Below, one piece after another: positions 27,396 through 39,826 of a stretch of DNA of 52,078 bases. Each line of letters starts with the position of its first letter. Positions within the stretch are counted from its first letter, which is position 1. The translations under genes were made by a program, and so were the position numbers. A model generated the notes under the pieces. That model searched no databases. It was not told the origin of the DNA and worked only from the letters and a program-made list of their open reading frames with translations. Source of the DNA: Paenibacillus terrae (GTDB lineage Bacteria; Bacillota; Bacilli; Paenibacillales; Paenibacillaceae); NCBI RefSeq assembly GCF_005217525.1, contig NZ_PNXQ01000009.1, forward strand, positions 771 through 52,848. The letters are read 5' to 3'.

Positions 27396-28577
27396 ATGAA
27401 CAAAAAAAGCGTACGTGATATAGAACTGAATGGAAAACGGGTGTTTGTTCGTGTAGATTTTAACGTTCCGGTTGAGGACGGTAAAATTACGGATGACAAG
27501 CGTATTCGTGAAACCTTGCCAACGATTAACTACCTGATTGAAAAAGGTGCAAAAGTTATTTTGGCGAGTCACTTTGGACGTCCAAAAGGTCAGGTCGTTG
27601 AATCCATGCGTCTGACTCCTGCTGGCGTGCGTTTGTCTGAGTTGCTCAAAAAGCCTGTAGTTAAAGTGGACGAAGCAGTTGGTGAGGCTGTTAAAGCGAA
27701 AGTAGCTGAACTGCAAAACGGCGACGTGCTGTTGCTTGAAAATGTACGCTTCTATCCAGGAGAAGAGAAAAATGATCCTGAACTGGCAAAGCAATTTGCT
27801 GAACTGGCTGACATTTTCGTGAATGACGCATTTGGTGCAGCGCATCGTGCTCATGCTTCCACAGAAGGTATCGCGCATCTTCTTCCGGCTGTTTCCGGCT
27901 TGCTGATGGAGAAAGAATTGTCTGTAATCGGTAAAGCTCTTTCAAACCCAGATCGTCCTTTTACAGCCATTATCGGCGGTTCCAAAGTAAAAGACAAAAT
28001 CGACGTGATTGACAACCTGCTGAACATTGCAGATAACGTAATCATTGGCGGCGGTTTGGCTTATACATTTTTTAAAGCTCAAGGTCATGAAGTGGGTCAA
28101 TCCCTGCTGGATGAATCCAAACTCGATGTAGCTCTTGGATTTATCGAAAAGGCGAAGAAGCTCGGCAAAAAATTCTATCTTCCGGTAGATATCGTTATTT
28201 CTGACGATTTCAGCGCTACAGCGAACACGAACATTGTGGACATCGACGGTATTCCTGCAGATTGGGAAGGCGTGGATATCGGTCCGAAAACACGTAAAAT
28301 CTATGCAGATGTGATCAAAAACTCCAAATTGGTTGTTTGGAATGGACCAATGGGTGTGTTTGAAATGGAGCCTTTCGCTGGCGGTACGCGTGAAGTAGCG
28401 GAAGCTTGCGCAACAACAGAAGCATACACCATCATTGGTGGCGGTGATTCTGCGGCAGCGGCTGAGAAGTTCCATCTGGCTGACAAAATGGACCATATCT
28501 CTACTGGCGGCGGCGCATCCCTTGAATTTATGGAAGGCAAAGCACTTCCGGGTGTTGTTGCACTCAACGATAAGTAA
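27396..28577 (+). CDS. pgk: Phosphoglycerate kinase
   Basis: 393 residues, the usual bacterial length. N-terminal [16 protein letters not shown], substrate-binding [15 protein letters not shown], and nucleotide-binding GGSKVKDK and GGGDSAAAA. The ATG at 27396 is 9 nt after GGAGG; ATG at 27390 is only 3 nt away and the ATG at 27342 has no ribosome-binding site. Third gene of the cggR operon. Confidence 0.98.
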   Translation: MNKKSVRDIELNGKRVFVRVDFNVPVEDGKITDDKRIRETLPTINYLIEKGAKVILASHFGRPKGQVVESMRLTPAGVRLSELLKKPVVKVDEAVGEAVKAKVAELQNGDVLLLENVRFYPGEEKNDPELAKQFAELADIFVNDAFGAAHRAHASTEGIAHLLPAVSGLLMEKELSVIGKALSNPDRPFTAIIGGSKVKDKIDVIDNLLNIADNVIIGGGLAYTFFKAQGHEVGQSLLDESKLDVALGFIEKAKKLGKKFYLPVDIVISDDFSATANTNIVDIDGIPADWEGVDIGPKTRKIYADVIKNSKLVVWNGPMGVFEMEPFAGGTREVAEACATTEAYTIIGGGDSAAAAEKFHLADKMDHISTGGGASLEFMEGKALPGVVALNDK

Positions 28578-28624
28578 TCAAACGTACTGCGCATAATAAA
28601 TGCTTTAGGGCACCTAATAGTTAG

Positions 28625-29389
<765 letters not shown>

Positions 29390-29390
29390 G

Positions 29391-30935
29391 ATGGCAGTAC
29401 CAAAACCGGTAGCTTTAATTATTATGGACGGATTCGGGCTGCGCGACACCGTGGAAGGCAACGCGGTTGCACAGGCTAACAAACCGAATTACGACCGTTA
29501 TTTAAAACAGTATCCTCATACAACGCTGACAGCTTCTGGTGAAGCGGTGGGTCTGCCGGAAGGACAAATGGGTAACTCCGAAGTAGGTCACTTGAACATC
29601 GGCGCAGGCCGCATTGTATATCAAGACTTAACTCGTATTTCGAAGTCCATCCGTGAAGGTGAGTTCTACGACAATGAAACACTGGTTAAAGCAGTGCAAC
29701 ATGCCAAGAACAACAACACGAAACTTCACCTGTACGGACTTCTGTCCGACGGCGGTGTGCATAGCCATATCAGCCATCTGTTCGCTATGCTGGACCTGGC
29801 GAAAAAAGAAGGCTTAACAGAAGTATACATTCATGCTTTCATGGATGGACGCGATGTTATGCCTGACAGCGGCGTGGGCTTCATGCAGCAGCTGATCGCT
29901 AAAATTCAGGAAGTCGGCATTGGCCAAATTGCGACTGTACAAGGACGCTATTATGCCATGGACCGCGACAAACGCTGGGAACGTGTAGAGAAATCTTACC
30001 GTGCAATCGTGTACGGCGAAGGTCCTCAATATACAGATCCAATGGAAGCATTGAAAGAATCGTATGAAAAATCAGTATTCGATGAATTTGTGGAGCCAAC
30101 GGTTATTGTGAAGGCCGACGGAAGCCCTGTGGGACTGGTCGAGAGCAATGATTCTGTTATTTTCCTGAATTTCCGTCCTGACCGTGCGATTCAATTGTCT
30201 CAAGTATTCACGAATGCGGATTTCCGTGGCTTTGATCGTGGACCGAAATTGCCTAAAGATCTGCACTTTGTTTGCCTGACATTGTTCAGTGAAACGGTTG
30301 AAGGCTTCGTTGCCTACGAACCGAAAAACCTGGATAACACATTCGGCGAAGTGCTTGTGCAGAACAACAAAAAGCAATTGCGTATTGCTGAGACCGAAAA
30401 ATATCCGCACGTTACCTTCTTTTTCAGTGGCGGACGCGATGTGGAGCTGCCTGGCGAAACTCGTATTTTGATCAATTCGCCTAAAGTGGCTACATATGAT
30501 TTGCAGCCAGAAATGAGTGCGTACGAGGTTGCAGATGCAGCTGTTAAGGAAATCGAAGCTGACAAGCACGATGCGATTATCCTGAACTTTGCCAATCCTG
30601 ATATGGTTGGACACTCCGGCATGCTGGAGCCAACGATCAAGGCGGTAGAGACGACGGATGAATGTGTTGGACGTGTTGTAGATGCGGTTAAAGCCAAAGG
30701 TGGCACTGTTATCATCATTGCCGACCATGGTAATGCGGATATGGAAATTGACGAGCAGGGACGTCCGTTCACAGCTCACACAACTAACCCGGTTCCGTTC
30801 ATTTTGACTGATGAAAATATCGTTTTGCGTGAGCATGGAATATTGGCTGACGTAGCTCCGACGCTTCTGGATTTGATGCAACTTCCGCAGCCTGCGGAAA
30901 TGACAGGAAAATCTATGATTGCATCCCGCAAGTAA
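29391..30935 (+). CDS. gpmI: 2,3-bisphosphoglycerate-independent phosphoglycerate mutase
   Basis: 514-residue manganese enzyme of the alkaline-phosphatase superfamily. [11 protein letters not shown] at the N-terminus, catalytic Ser in [14 protein letters not shown], metal-binding [22 protein letters not shown], and [19 protein letters not shown] follows GAGGGGGCGAAG. Manganese dependence makes this type pH-sensitive during sporulation in Bacillus. Confidence 0.98.
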   Translation: MAVPKPVALIIMDGFGLRDTVEGNAVAQANKPNYDRYLKQYPHTTLTASGEAVGLPEGQMGNSEVGHLNIGAGRIVYQDLTRISKSIREGEFYDNETLVKAVQHAKNNNTKLHLYGLLSDGGVHSHISHLFAMLDLAKKEGLTEVYIHAFMDGRDVMPDSGVGFMQQLIAKIQEVGIGQIATVQGRYYAMDRDKRWERVEKSYRAIVYGEGPQYTDPMEALKESYEKSVFDEFVEPTVIVKADGSPVGLVESNDSVIFLNFRPDRAIQLSQVFTNADFRGFDRGPKLPKDLHFVCLTLFSETVEGFVAYEPKNLDNTFGEVLVQNNKKQLRIAETEKYPHVTFFFSGGRDVELPGETRILINSPKVATYDLQPEMSAYEVADAAVKEIEADKHDAIILNFANPDMVGHSGMLEPTIKAVETTDECVGRVVDAVKAKGGTVIIIADHGNADMEIDEQGRPFTAHTTNPVPFILTDENIVLREHGILADVAPTLLDLMQLPQPAEMTGKSMIASRK

Positions 30936-30992
30936 GCTTGATTTAATAAGTATAGGCTTGACCAATAAATCATGATCGACAAAGGAGATTAA

Positions 30993-32285
<1,293 letters not shown>

Positions 32286-32370
32286 TATTACGCAAAGATG
32301 CTGACGGTGGTCAGGCGGCTGTGATTCAAGAACACGCAGTCTGAGTGCTCGAAGTCTTTTACGTAATTAC

Positions 32371-32411
32371 AAAACAGATCTGTTTGCTAACGTGAGCAGG
32401 TCTGTTTTTTT
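32371..32411 (+). terminator. Terminator after eno
   Basis: Stem AAACAGATCTG / CAGGTCTGTTT (one G-T pair) followed by a long T run. It ends the cggR-eno operon. The remainder of 32286-32624 carries only the secG promoter and no ORF with a ribosome-binding site. Confidence 0.85.
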
Positions 32412-32477
32412 GTTTTTGCCCATGCGATGTCGGTTTTACTCTTTTGCAAGGCTTAATGAAGTGATCGGTATAGCTGG

Positions 32478-32506
32478 TTGTTATCTACTGGAAGCTGTGG
32501 TAGAAT
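32478..32506 (+). promoter_or_regulatory. secG promoter
   Basis: TTGTTA (32478-32483), 17-nt spacer, TAGAAT (32501-32506), with TG one base upstream of the -10. Confidence 0.7.
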
Positions 32507-32624
32507 AAAAATAGTGTTTTGCGTTAATTTCCGGCTATTCATAACATGATATGATCATGTTTTCATAAAAGAGGCTGTGTTGTTTTGCAAAACGGATGTA
32601 TTAGCTCAGGAGGTGGGATTTTTC

Positions 32625-32858
32625 ATGGAAATCTTTTTGAAAGTGCTGCTCGTTGTGTTCTCGATTGCTGTTATTGCGGTTGTTTTACTGCAAAAGGGGA
32701 AAAGTGCAGGTTTGTCCGGTGCCATCTCTGGCGGTGCTGAGCATCTGTTCGGCAAGACAAAAGCTCGCGGTATGGATTTGATTTTACAGCGCGTGACTGC
32801 TGTTTTGGGTGCGGGCTTTATGATCGTTTCTGTTTTGGTTGCATTTTTTGCAAAATAA
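32625..32858 (+). CDS. secG: Preprotein translocase subunit SecG
   Basis: 77 residues, two membrane helices ([19 protein letters not shown] and [17 protein letters not shown]) separated by the conserved cytoplasmic loop [20 protein letters not shown]. Accessory subunit of the SecYEG channel. ATG at 32625 follows AGGAGGTGG. Position before rnr-smpB-ssrA matches B. subtilis. Confidence 0.96.
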   Translation: MEIFLKVLLVVFSIAVIAVVLLQKGKSAGLSGAISGGAEHLFGKTKARGMDLILQRVTAVLGAGFMIVSVLVAFFAK

Positions 32859-32874
32859 GCTAAATAATAACCTT

Positions 32875-32909
32875 AAGCCTTCGTTTCACGGGAAACGGGG
32901 GCTTTTTTT
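32875..32909 (+). terminator. Terminator after secG
   Basis: AAGCC-tt-CGTTT / AAACG-gg-GGCTT with loop CACGGG, then TTTTTTT. Confidence 0.85.
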
Positions 32910-33046
32910 GGATTTTAGATAGGCAGGGATGCCGTCGATTGAATTCGTGTATACTAGGGTATGAGTATATAAAGAGCCTTGTATCAGGAACAAGGAACAT
33001 GCGGATTATTACTGAAAATTAAAGGTCACCCGAGGTGGACGATATT

Positions 33047-35674
33047 ATGATAACAGAGCAACAATTACTTGATTTTATGCGCGAGACCGCATACAAACCT
33101 ATGACTTACCAGGAGCTTGAGCAGCATTTTGAAATTAAGGATGCAGCGGATTTTCGCGAATTCCTTAAGCTTTTGAACGCGCTGGAGGAAGACGGAAAAA
33201 TTCTGCTGACCCGTACGAACCGCTATGGTGTGCCGGAACGGATGGATTTGCAGCGCGGACGTTTGCAGGCTCATGCCAAGGGATTTGCTTTTCTGATCCC
33301 GGAAGACCGGGAGCACCCGGATGTGTACATTCATGCTAATGACTTGAAGAGTGCAATGAATGGAGACACGGTACTGGTAAGAGTAACGTCGAAGGGACCT
33401 TCGGGTGGCCGTTTGGAAGGCGAAGTCGTGCGGATCGTGAAGCGTGCAGTGCTACAGGTGGTAGGCGTGTTCCAGAGCCATGAAGCATACGGTTTTGTTT
33501 TGCCGGATGATAAGCGCATTAACCGGGATATTTTTATTCCAAAAGCCAGCTCCAACGGAGCCGTAAACGGTCAAAAAGTCGTTGTGCGCATTGTGAGCTA
33601 TCCGGAAGGACGAGCTGCGGCGGAAGGCGAAGTGTTGGAGGTGCTGGGGCACAAGGATGATCCGGGTGTCGATATTTTGTCGGTCATTCGTAAGCATCAG
33701 CTTCCTGAAGCTTTTCCCGATGAAGTGACAGAGGAAGCGGAAAAGGCCCCCGATGCGATTACGGAAGAAGAAATTGTACGTCAGGGGCGGCGCGATCTGC
33801 GCGATAAAACGATTGTTACGATTGATGGCGAGGATGCCAAGGATCTGGATGATGCGGTTAATGTAGAGCGTCTGGCGAACGGCAACTACCGTCTGGGCGT
33901 TCATATTGCCGACGTAGGGTATTATGTGCGTGAGAGCTCCAAGCTGGATCAGGAGGCGTATAACCGCGGTTGTAGCGTGTATTTGGTCGACCGTGTTATT
34001 CCTATGCTTCCGCATCGGCTTTCAAACGGGATTTGTTCCTTGAATCCGCAGGTGGATCGGCTGACTTTGTCCTGTGAGATGGAATTTAATGAGCATATGA
34101 AGGTCGTAAAACATGATGTTTTCACCAGTGTCATTAAAACGAAGGAACGAATGACGTACACTAACGTTCGCAAAATCCTCGAAGAGGAAGATGCTGAACT
34201 GATGGAACGGTACAAGGATCTGGTTGAAGACTTCCGCACGATGAAGGAACTGGCTTTGAAGTTGCGAGCTAACCGGATGCGCCGGGGTGCGGTTGATTTT
34301 GATTTTGATGAAGCCAAAGTAATTGTGAATGATGAAGGCAAGGCCGTAGATATCGTTAAAAGAGAGCGCACGATTGCCGAGCAGATCATTGAAGAGTTCA
34401 TGCTGGCAGCCAATGAAACGGTAGCCGAGCATTTTCACTGGCTCAAAGTGCCGTTCCTATATCGGATTCATGAGGACCCGGACCCGGAAAAGCTGCAAAA
34501 CTTTATGGCTTTTGCCGCCAATTTTGGACACCAGATTAAAGGTCGGGGGAACTCCATTCATCCGCGTGCGCTGCAAACGTTGCTGGAAGACATTCAGGGC
34601 ACGAAGGAACAAACGGTGCTTAGCACGATGATGCTGCGTTCGATGAAGCAGGCGAAGTATGATGCGGAGTCGACAGGACATTTTGGACTGGCGGCGGAGT
34701 ATTATTCTCATTTTACATCGCCGATTCGCCGTTACCCTGACTTGGTGATTCATCGTGTCATTCGTGAGGTATTGGAAAACGGTGGGGCTTTAACAGCCGA
34801 GCGTCAGGAGTATTTGACTGCACGGATGCCAGATATTGCGCAGCAATCTTCAGAACGTGAACGTGTGGCTGTGGATGCTGAGCGTGATACGGAGCAGATG
34901 AAAAAGGCTGAATACATGCTGGACAAGGTCGGCGAGGAATTCGAGGGGATCATCAGCAGCGTAACCAGTTTTGGTATGTTCATTGAGCTGGACAATACGG
35001 TGGAAGGTCTGACGCGCCTGAGTGCGCTTACGGACGACTATTATCATTTTGACGAGCAGCATATGGCGTTGATCGGTGAACGTACCTCCAAGGTGTTCCG
35101 CATCGGAGATGAGATTAAGGTTCGCGTCGCGCGCGTGAATATGGAAGATTACACGATTGATTTTGAACTCGTCGATATGAAGCAGCAGCAACGTCGTGAG
35201 CGCACGGGTGGTTCAAAGCCAGGTGTTGGCTTTGCGCGTGGCGGTGAGGGCCGAGGTAAAGGGAAGCCCCATGAGGGGCGCGACCGTAAGGGTGGCAAGG
35301 ACAAGGCTGGCAGGGAGCGTAAAGGCGGTCGTGACGCCGCTGGGAAGCCTAAAGAAGCTGGTTCAGGCATAGGCGGCAGGGCTATTAGTACCACAGGTCG
35401 TACGGGCCGTAGCGGCGGAAACGGCGCAGGAGCGGGCTCAGCCAGCAGTTTCGGTTTTGGCAGCGGCAAGGGGGGCTACAACTCGCCAGCAGCGGGTGCG
35501 GGTAAACGTAAGAAAAAGACGTCAGCCAGCGGTATTTTTATCGGTGGAGCAGCTACCCCAGGAAGTGATGCCAGCCCGAGCGGTGACGGCGCTGTACGTC
35601 GTAAGCGAAAGAGCAAGGGCAGTGGTGGTGGCGGTAATAGCACCGCTGGATTTGTGCGGAAAAAGAAGAAGTAA
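33047..35674 (+). CDS. rnr: Ribonuclease R with long basic C-terminal extension
   Basis: 875-residue 3'-5' exoribonuclease. An N-terminal winged-helix/cold-shock region ([29 protein letters not shown]) precedes the RNB catalytic domain, with active-site Asp cluster in [16 protein letters not shown] and [18 protein letters not shown], then an S1 domain ([19 protein letters not shown]). From about residue 717 to the end, ~158 residues are almost only G, K, R, S and A, ending in RKKKK; this is longer than usual. RNase R degrades structured RNA and trans-translated mRNA with SmpB/tmRNA, encoded just downstream. ATG at 33047 is 8 nt after GAGGTGG; the GTG at 33035 overlaps that site. Confidence 0.96.
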   Translation: MITEQQLLDFMRETAYKPMTYQELEQHFEIKDAADFREFLKLLNALEEDGKILLTRTNRYGVPERMDLQRGRLQAHAKGFAFLIPEDREHPDVYIHANDLKSAMNGDTVLVRVTSKGPSGGRLEGEVVRIVKRAVLQVVGVFQSHEAYGFVLPDDKRINRDIFIPKASSNGAVNGQKVVVRIVSYPEGRAAAEGEVLEVLGHKDDPGVDILSVIRKHQLPEAFPDEVTEEAEKAPDAITEEEIVRQGRRDLRDKTIVTIDGEDAKDLDDAVNVERLANGNYRLGVHIADVGYYVRESSKLDQEAYNRGCSVYLVDRVIPMLPHRLSNGICSLNPQVDRLTLSCEMEFNEHMKVVKHDVFTSVIKTKERMTYTNVRKILEEEDAELMERYKDLVEDFRTMKELALKLRANRMRRGAVDFDFDEAKVIVNDEGKAVDIVKRERTIAEQIIEEFMLAANETVAEHFHWLKVPFLYRIHEDPDPEKLQNFMAFAANFGHQIKGRGNSIHPRALQTLLEDIQGTKEQTVLSTMMLRSMKQAKYDAESTGHFGLAAEYYSHFTSPIRRYPDLVIHRVIREVLENGGALTAERQEYLTARMPDIAQQSSERERVAVDAERDTEQMKKAEYMLDKVGEEFEGIISSVTSFGMFIELDNTVEGLTRLSALTDDYYHFDEQHMALIGERTSKVFRIGDEIKVRVARVNMEDYTIDFELVDMKQQQRRERTGGSKPGVGFARGGEGRGKGKPHEGRDRKGGKDKAGRERKGGRDAAGKPKEAGSGIGGRAISTTGRTGRSGGNGAGAGSASSFGFGSGKGGYNSPAAGAGKRKKKTSASGIFIGGAATPGSDASPSGDGAVRRKRKSKGSGGGGNSTAGFVRKKKK

Positions 35675-35743
35675 GTGGCGGTAGCTTGCTTGTTGGATAG
35701 TAGGGCTTTTGAGTCAGTGCAAGCTGATTTGAGGCTTGGATTT

Positions 35744-35788
35744 GCGGCGGTTTCTGTCTGATGTTTTGGACGGAGGCCGCTTCGTTTT
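35744..35788 (+). terminator. Probable terminator after rnr
   Basis: Arms GCGGC / GCCGC with imperfect inner pairing and a following TTCGTTTT. Confidence 0.45.
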
Positions 35789-35804
35789 AAAGACTTGACC
35801 TTTC

Positions 35805-35834
35805 TTGCTTTTTCCGTCTGGATTTTGTTACAAT
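35805..35834 (+). promoter_or_regulatory. smpB promoter
   Basis: TTGCTT (35805-35810), 18-nt spacer, TACAAT (35829-35834) with TG one base upstream of the -10. Confidence 0.6.
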
Positions 35835-35932
35835 ATAGTTCTAAGCCGCTCATTTGCAGCTATTTAGTGAACGGGCTGGTGGAGCTTTCTTTTTTGCAGA
35901 ATAGATTATATTAGAAACAAGGAGTGGTATTC

Positions 35933-36412
35933 ATGGGTAAGAAGGCAGACGGGAAAGTGCTCGCCCAGAACAAAAAAGCTTCCCATGACTATTTTATCGA
36001 GGACACCTACGAGGCGGGCATGGTGTTAACGGGAACGGAAATTAAGTCTTTGCGCAATGGTCGCTCTAATATCAGCGATGCATTTGCAACTATTCGTAAT
36101 GCTGAAATTCACATCCACAACATGCATATTAGTCCTTTTGAACAAGGCAATCGTAACAATCCGACCGATCCGACACGCACACGTAAGCTACTGTTGCACA
36201 AAGAGCAGATTCGCAAGCTCATTGGTCTGTCCAAACAGGAAGGCTACACGATTGTGCCATTAAAGATTTATGTTCGCAACGGTTATGCCAAGCTGCTGCT
36301 TGGACTCGGTAGAGGTAAAAAGCAGTACGACAAACGTGATGCTGCGGCCAAACGTGATGCTCAGCGTGATATCCAACGCGCTTTGCGTGAGAAGCAGAAA
36401 ATTGCGAGATAA
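35933..36412 (+). CDS. smpB: SsrA-binding protein SmpB
   Basis: 159-residue OB-fold protein that delivers tmRNA to stalled ribosomes. [32 protein letters not shown] is the family signature region; the basic C-terminal tail ([20 protein letters not shown]) enters the empty mRNA channel. ATG at 35933 follows AAGGAGTGG. It lies 337 bp before its RNA partner. Confidence 0.97.
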   Translation: MGKKADGKVLAQNKKASHDYFIEDTYEAGMVLTGTEIKSLRNGRSNISDAFATIRNAEIHIHNMHISPFEQGNRNNPTDPTRTRKLLLHKEQIRKLIGLSKQEGYTIVPLKIYVRNGYAKLLLGLGRGKKQYDKRDAAAKRDAQRDIQRALREKQKIAR

Positions 36413-36748
36413 TTTAGCGTAGCTTGGAGTCGGTAGACGAAGTGAAGCCATCGTATGATTAGGCTGGAGCTGGAGTTTGCCATTGTTACTTGAATTATTA
36501 GGTATGGTACAAATTACGTGAATAAGCTACTTGTTCCTGCAATGGTGCTATTTTGTGGAGCTTAAATAGCTTCATTCCGTTCCGTTATGATGTGTAATAT
36601 GGTATACTAATGAAGTAGTAAGTTTTAATGTTTTTGTACTTCTGAGCTTGCTCGACTGTTGAATCTCAGGATTCAGCTTCCGATATAGTTACATGCATGC
36701 TTATGCTCCGGTATTTCCGGATTTGTCCGTGGAGCCCTTTTATAATAA
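36413..36748 (+). other. smpB-ssrA intergenic region with tmRNA promoter candidates
   Basis: No ORF with a ribosome-binding site. An extended -10 TGGTATACT lies at 36600-36608. A second candidate, TTGAAT (36659-36664) with 19-nt spacer to TATAGT (36684-36689), is closer to the RNA. The TATAAT at 36741-36746 is too near the mature 5' end to be its promoter, so 5' processing by RNase P from an upstream start is expected. Confidence 0.5.
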
Positions 36749-37110
36749 GGGGGCGTTTATGGATTCGACGGGGATAGTTCGAGCATGGGTAGCGGGTAGT
36801 GGGGACGCGTCCGCTTCATCAACGCTAAAGCCTATTAAACGGCAAACAACAAAACAACTACGCTTTCGCAGCCTAAGAAACTGTGTGCGTGCTTCTACTC
36901 AGCATCGTCCATGTGACTGGGATAGGGGCTAACAAATAGTGGAATACGCTGTCTCATCTCCGCCTGCGGTGAGCTGAAGAAGATAATCAGGCTGACCCGA
37001 AGGGAATCCGGTGACGGGGAGTTCCTAGGGTGACATCAAAACTGTCACTACACCCGTAGAAGCTTATGTGTCGTTATCTTCGGACAGGGGTTCGACTCCC
37101 CTCGCCTCCA
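36749..37110 (+). ncRNA. ssrA: Transfer-messenger RNA (tmRNA)
   Basis: The 5' end GGGGGCGTTTATGGATTCGA and 3' end GGGGTTCGACTCCCCTCGCC form the tRNA-Ala-like domain: acceptor GGGGGCG pairs with CGCCTCC, discriminator A at 37110, CCA not encoded. The tag reading frame is 36841-36876 and reads GKQQNNYAFAA then TAA, with Ala from the charged tmRNA first; the resume codon GGC is inferred by analogy with B. subtilis. About 362 nt, a normal size. Confidence 0.95.
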
Positions 37111-37111
37111 T

Positions 37112-37142
37112 CTAAAAAACCCGCTCACTGAGCGGGTTTTTG
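37112..37142 (+). terminator. Terminator after ssrA
   Basis: AAAACCCGCTCA-CTG-AGCGGGTTTTT hairpin with flanking A and T runs. Confidence 0.9.
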
Positions 37143-37170
37143 CTTTTTATTGAGTTAAATATAGACCAAA

Positions 37171-37230
37171 TGTAGACATGAAATTATTAAGAGTCAAATT
37201 GTACTAGACTTGTAGACATCATGTCTACAA
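37171..37230. repeat. TGTAGACAT repeats including a 21-bp palindrome
   Basis: TGTAGACAT occurs at 37171-37179 and again at 37211-37219. The second copy is the left arm of a perfect palindrome at 37210-37230 with ten-base arms (TTGTAGACAT) around a single C. It looks like a dimeric protein-binding site. Origin unknown. Confidence 0.6.
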
Positions 37231-37379
37231 ACTCGGCTTATAAATTTTATGCACTGGATACAAATCATTTGGTATTGACCTTTCATTTGTACAAGCTAAA
37301 TTTGAAGGGGAATAGAGCAGGTAGAAAGAAGGCTTGGCAAGCAGGTTGACATGGAATTTGCTCCATTTCTATAGAAAAT

Positions 37380-37436
37380 AGCGACGGTACCGACGTTGGC
37401 GTAGAATGACGCTTTCGTCGGTACCGTCGCTTTTTA
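37380..37436 (+). terminator. Long terminator-like hairpin without an obvious upstream gene
   Basis: Perfect 16-bp arms AGCGACGGTACCGACG (37380-37395) and its complement (37416-37431), with an inner GGCGT/ACGCT stem, followed by TTTTT. The rest of 37111-37665 has no gene that I can support. A 14-codon TTG ORF at 37458 (after AAAGGGGGTGAT) is probably not significant. Confidence 0.55.
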
Positions 37437-37665
37437 GGTTCAAAGGGGGTGATAATTTGTCCTTAAAAAGAAAAGGAACATCATCCTCTTTTCCATATTA
37501 ATTTCAGAAATATACATTGAAAATTACGCTTGGGATGGTTCTTTCTGTAAACATAATCTCTATTCTGGCCGATACATACATAAGATGGGCTATTGTTAAA
37601 TATACCCTCTTACTTTCGTATTTTGAAGTAAACTCTCATCTTTTTAAGAAGAAGGGACTACCTCT

Positions 37666-38340
37666 ATGAATTATATGGACGAGCATATCCTAAGTCTCAA
37701 AAATAAGCTTAACCACGATGTAGCATCTAATAACGAAAATATGAACCTATCTCATACTGCTGTACCCGATCAGGATAACTATGTTGCTGAACAAAACAGG
37801 GTGCTGCGGATGGGTGATGAACTGATCCCGTTGGAATGGAAAACGATTTTGGATGGACAAATGGCGTTTAGCATCCCCAAATCTTTTAGCTTGATGGCAC
37901 TTGAGCAATCCCGATTTAAATATCCTTCGGAACATCGTCCTCAGATTATTTACACCTCTTTGGACGGAACGGTGAATACCACCTTTAATCCGACAGAATC
38001 GGATTTGGAGGTGGACGAGCTTCCCGAATTTGTAGAACAAATGGCGGATGTACTGCGGTCTGTACAACCCGTTCGTAATTGGATCGGTACCGAAATGATC
38101 GTGAATCGTTCCGGGCTGTCTATCGGAATTATTCGTTTTGTAGCAGCAGGTGTGGATATGAATTTGTACAATGAAATACTGCTGTTTATCCATAAAGGAC
38201 AGGTGATAATGGGCACATTTAACTGTATGGAATCGGATATGGAAGCGTGGTTGCCTGTGGCAGAAAATACAGTGCAATCTCTCCATAGGCTGCCGATTCC
38301 CTCACATCCCACGTATGAGAAAGGAGCGGATTCGTTATGA
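37666..38340 (+). CDS. DcrB/DUF1795-like protein, possible spike chaperone
   Basis: 224 residues, no signal peptide or membrane helix. After a hydrophilic ~50-residue head, residues ~55-215 follow the DcrB/DUF1795 pattern by eye: MAFSIPKSFSLMALE, QIIYTSLDGTVNTTFNP, alternating strands and helices, and an acidic ELPEFVEQMADVL helix. In Gram-negative type VI systems Eag chaperones of this family bind effectors next to VgrG. The stop overlaps the vgrG-like start as ATGA, so the two are co-translated. Family assignment is from pattern only and should be treated as tentative. Confidence 0.5.
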   Translation: MNYMDEHILSLKNKLNHDVASNNENMNLSHTAVPDQDNYVAEQNRVLRMGDELIPLEWKTILDGQMAFSIPKSFSLMALEQSRFKYPSEHRPQIIYTSLDGTVNTTFNPTESDLEVDELPEFVEQMADVLRSVQPVRNWIGTEMIVNRSGLSIGIIRFVAAGVDMNLYNEILLFIHKGQVIMGTFNCMESDMEAWLPVAENTVQSLHRLPIPSHPTYEKGADSL

Positions 38341-39752
38341 GTTTGGGCTACGATAATATTCAAATATATCCCTATGTTATGGTCGATCTGGAGCAGCTTA
38401 CCCTCACGAAAAAAATCAACGAGCATACCCGGCTCTATTTTACAGGAATCATCCCCGAGGAGATGCAGGACAGCTATGTGGAAACGACTGAAAAGAACAC
38501 CGTCATCGAGGTGAGCCAGCGGGATGAAACGGGCGAAAGCAAGCCGCTGTTCAGCGGGATTGCCCTGTCGGTCGAAGTGAAGGTCGTGCGGGACGTGTAC
38601 TATCTGGAGGTGGAGGCGATTTCTCATACCTACCGGATGGATATCCAGCAGCGTACCCGTTCTTTTCAATATACAAAAATGACCATTCCTCAGATGCTGG
38701 AGCAGATCGGCAAGGACTACGAAGGGCTGGATGTGATTGATGGAGCGACAGGTGGAGAGCCAATCGGAAGGCTGGCCATCCAGTATCAGGAGACGGACTG
38801 GGCGTTCTTGAGACGTATGGCCTCCCGGTATCATACGAGCCTGATGCCTGTGGCACGTTTTGACAGTCCAAAATTTTATTTTGGCATTGAGGATAGCCCT
38901 GCACAGGTGGTGCTGGATCATACCCGTTATACTGTGCGCAAGCAAATGCTGCCTTTCCGTTATTTTCAGGAAAATGAGCAGGCGAAGGTGACGGAAAATG
39001 ATTTTATTTTCTATGAGGTAGAAACGGACGAGGTACTGGATTTGGGAGCTCAGATGACCTTTCAGGGACACAGCTTGTACATCATTGAGGCGTATACCGA
39101 AATGAGGCAAGGGCTGCTGCGGCATCAATATGTACTTGCCTCGTACACAGGCTTACGGCAAAAAAGCTACTACCAGGAAAAGCTGGCGGGAGCCTCGTTA
39201 AGCGGTGTGGTTGTAGACGTGCGTCAGGATCAGGTGCGAATCCATCTGGATTGCGATGAGAAGCAGGATAAAGATAAGGCGCATTGGTTCAACTATTCGA
39301 CGGTGTATAGTGGCGGAGGGCATACAGGCTGGTACGTGATGCCAGAAAAAGGAGACTCCGTATCGTTGTATTTTCCGGGCAGTCGTGAAGAAGATGGGAT
39401 TGCGGGGAGTGCGATCAGGCGTGCAGGCAGAGGGAGCGGACATAACAAGTTTTCCAATCCCCAGATGAAAATATGGCGAACGCCTCATGGCAAGGAGATT
39501 CGTTTGGGGCCGGATGAACTGGTCGTGACGGGGAAGGACGGCGCTATTTTTATCAAGCTGGATGACAAGGAAGGTATTCATATCGTGAGCAGTAAGCAGG
39601 TAAATATCTCGGCGGGTGGCAATCTGAGCCTTTCGGCAGGGAAAACGATGAGTCTGTCCGCAAGCAGTGAGCTGCGTATGGATTGTAATGGTAGTCATAT
39701 TCAATTGAGCGGATCAGCGGATATGAAGGGCAGCGAAGTGAAGTCGAATTAG
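38337..39752 (+). CDS. VgrG-like spike protein (gp27-gp5 fusion)
   Basis: 471 residues. Residues 1-~280 resemble phage late-control protein D/gp27 (YFTGIIPEEMQ, VSQRDETGESKPLFSGI, ETDWAFLRRMASRY, the last being a strong family landmark). Residues ~285-375 form a gp5-type OB fold (GVVVDVRQDQVRIHLDCDE ... WYVMPEKGDSVSLYFPG). Residues ~390-471 are short alternating repeats (GNLSLSAGKTMSLSASSELRMD) suitable for a beta-helical needle. This is the full architecture of a contractile-injection tip. No peptidoglycan hydrolase domain is fused. Codon use is higher in GC than the preceding gene. Confidence 0.85.
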   Translation: MSLGYDNIQIYPYVMVDLEQLTLTKKINEHTRLYFTGIIPEEMQDSYVETTEKNTVIEVSQRDETGESKPLFSGIALSVEVKVVRDVYYLEVEAISHTYRMDIQQRTRSFQYTKMTIPQMLEQIGKDYEGLDVIDGATGGEPIGRLAIQYQETDWAFLRRMASRYHTSLMPVARFDSPKFYFGIEDSPAQVVLDHTRYTVRKQMLPFRYFQENEQAKVTENDFIFYEVETDEVLDLGAQMTFQGHSLYIIEAYTEMRQGLLRHQYVLASYTGLRQKSYYQEKLAGASLSGVVVDVRQDQVRIHLDCDEKQDKDKAHWFNYSTVYSGGGHTGWYVMPEKGDSVSLYFPGSREEDGIAGSAIRRAGRGSGHNKFSNPQMKIWRTPHGKEIRLGPDELVVTGKDGAIFIKLDDKEGIHIVSSKQVNISAGGNLSLSAGKTMSLSASSELRMDCNGSHIQLSGSADMKGSEVKSN

Positions 39753-39826
39753 GCTACAGGGCGGCTGCTGAATGGCGGCAACATGATGATATGAAATGAA
39801 GAGCTTTAGGTGGTGGATGAAAGCAA

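Noticed and set aside
36741..36746. TATAAT directly before tmRNA as its promoter
   Set aside because: It ends 2 nt before the mature 5' end, too close for a start site, and has no -35 at 16-18 nt.
37458..37502. Fourteen-codon TTG ORF after a strong-looking ribosome-binding site
   Set aside because: Too short and without recognisable content; the purine run may be chance.
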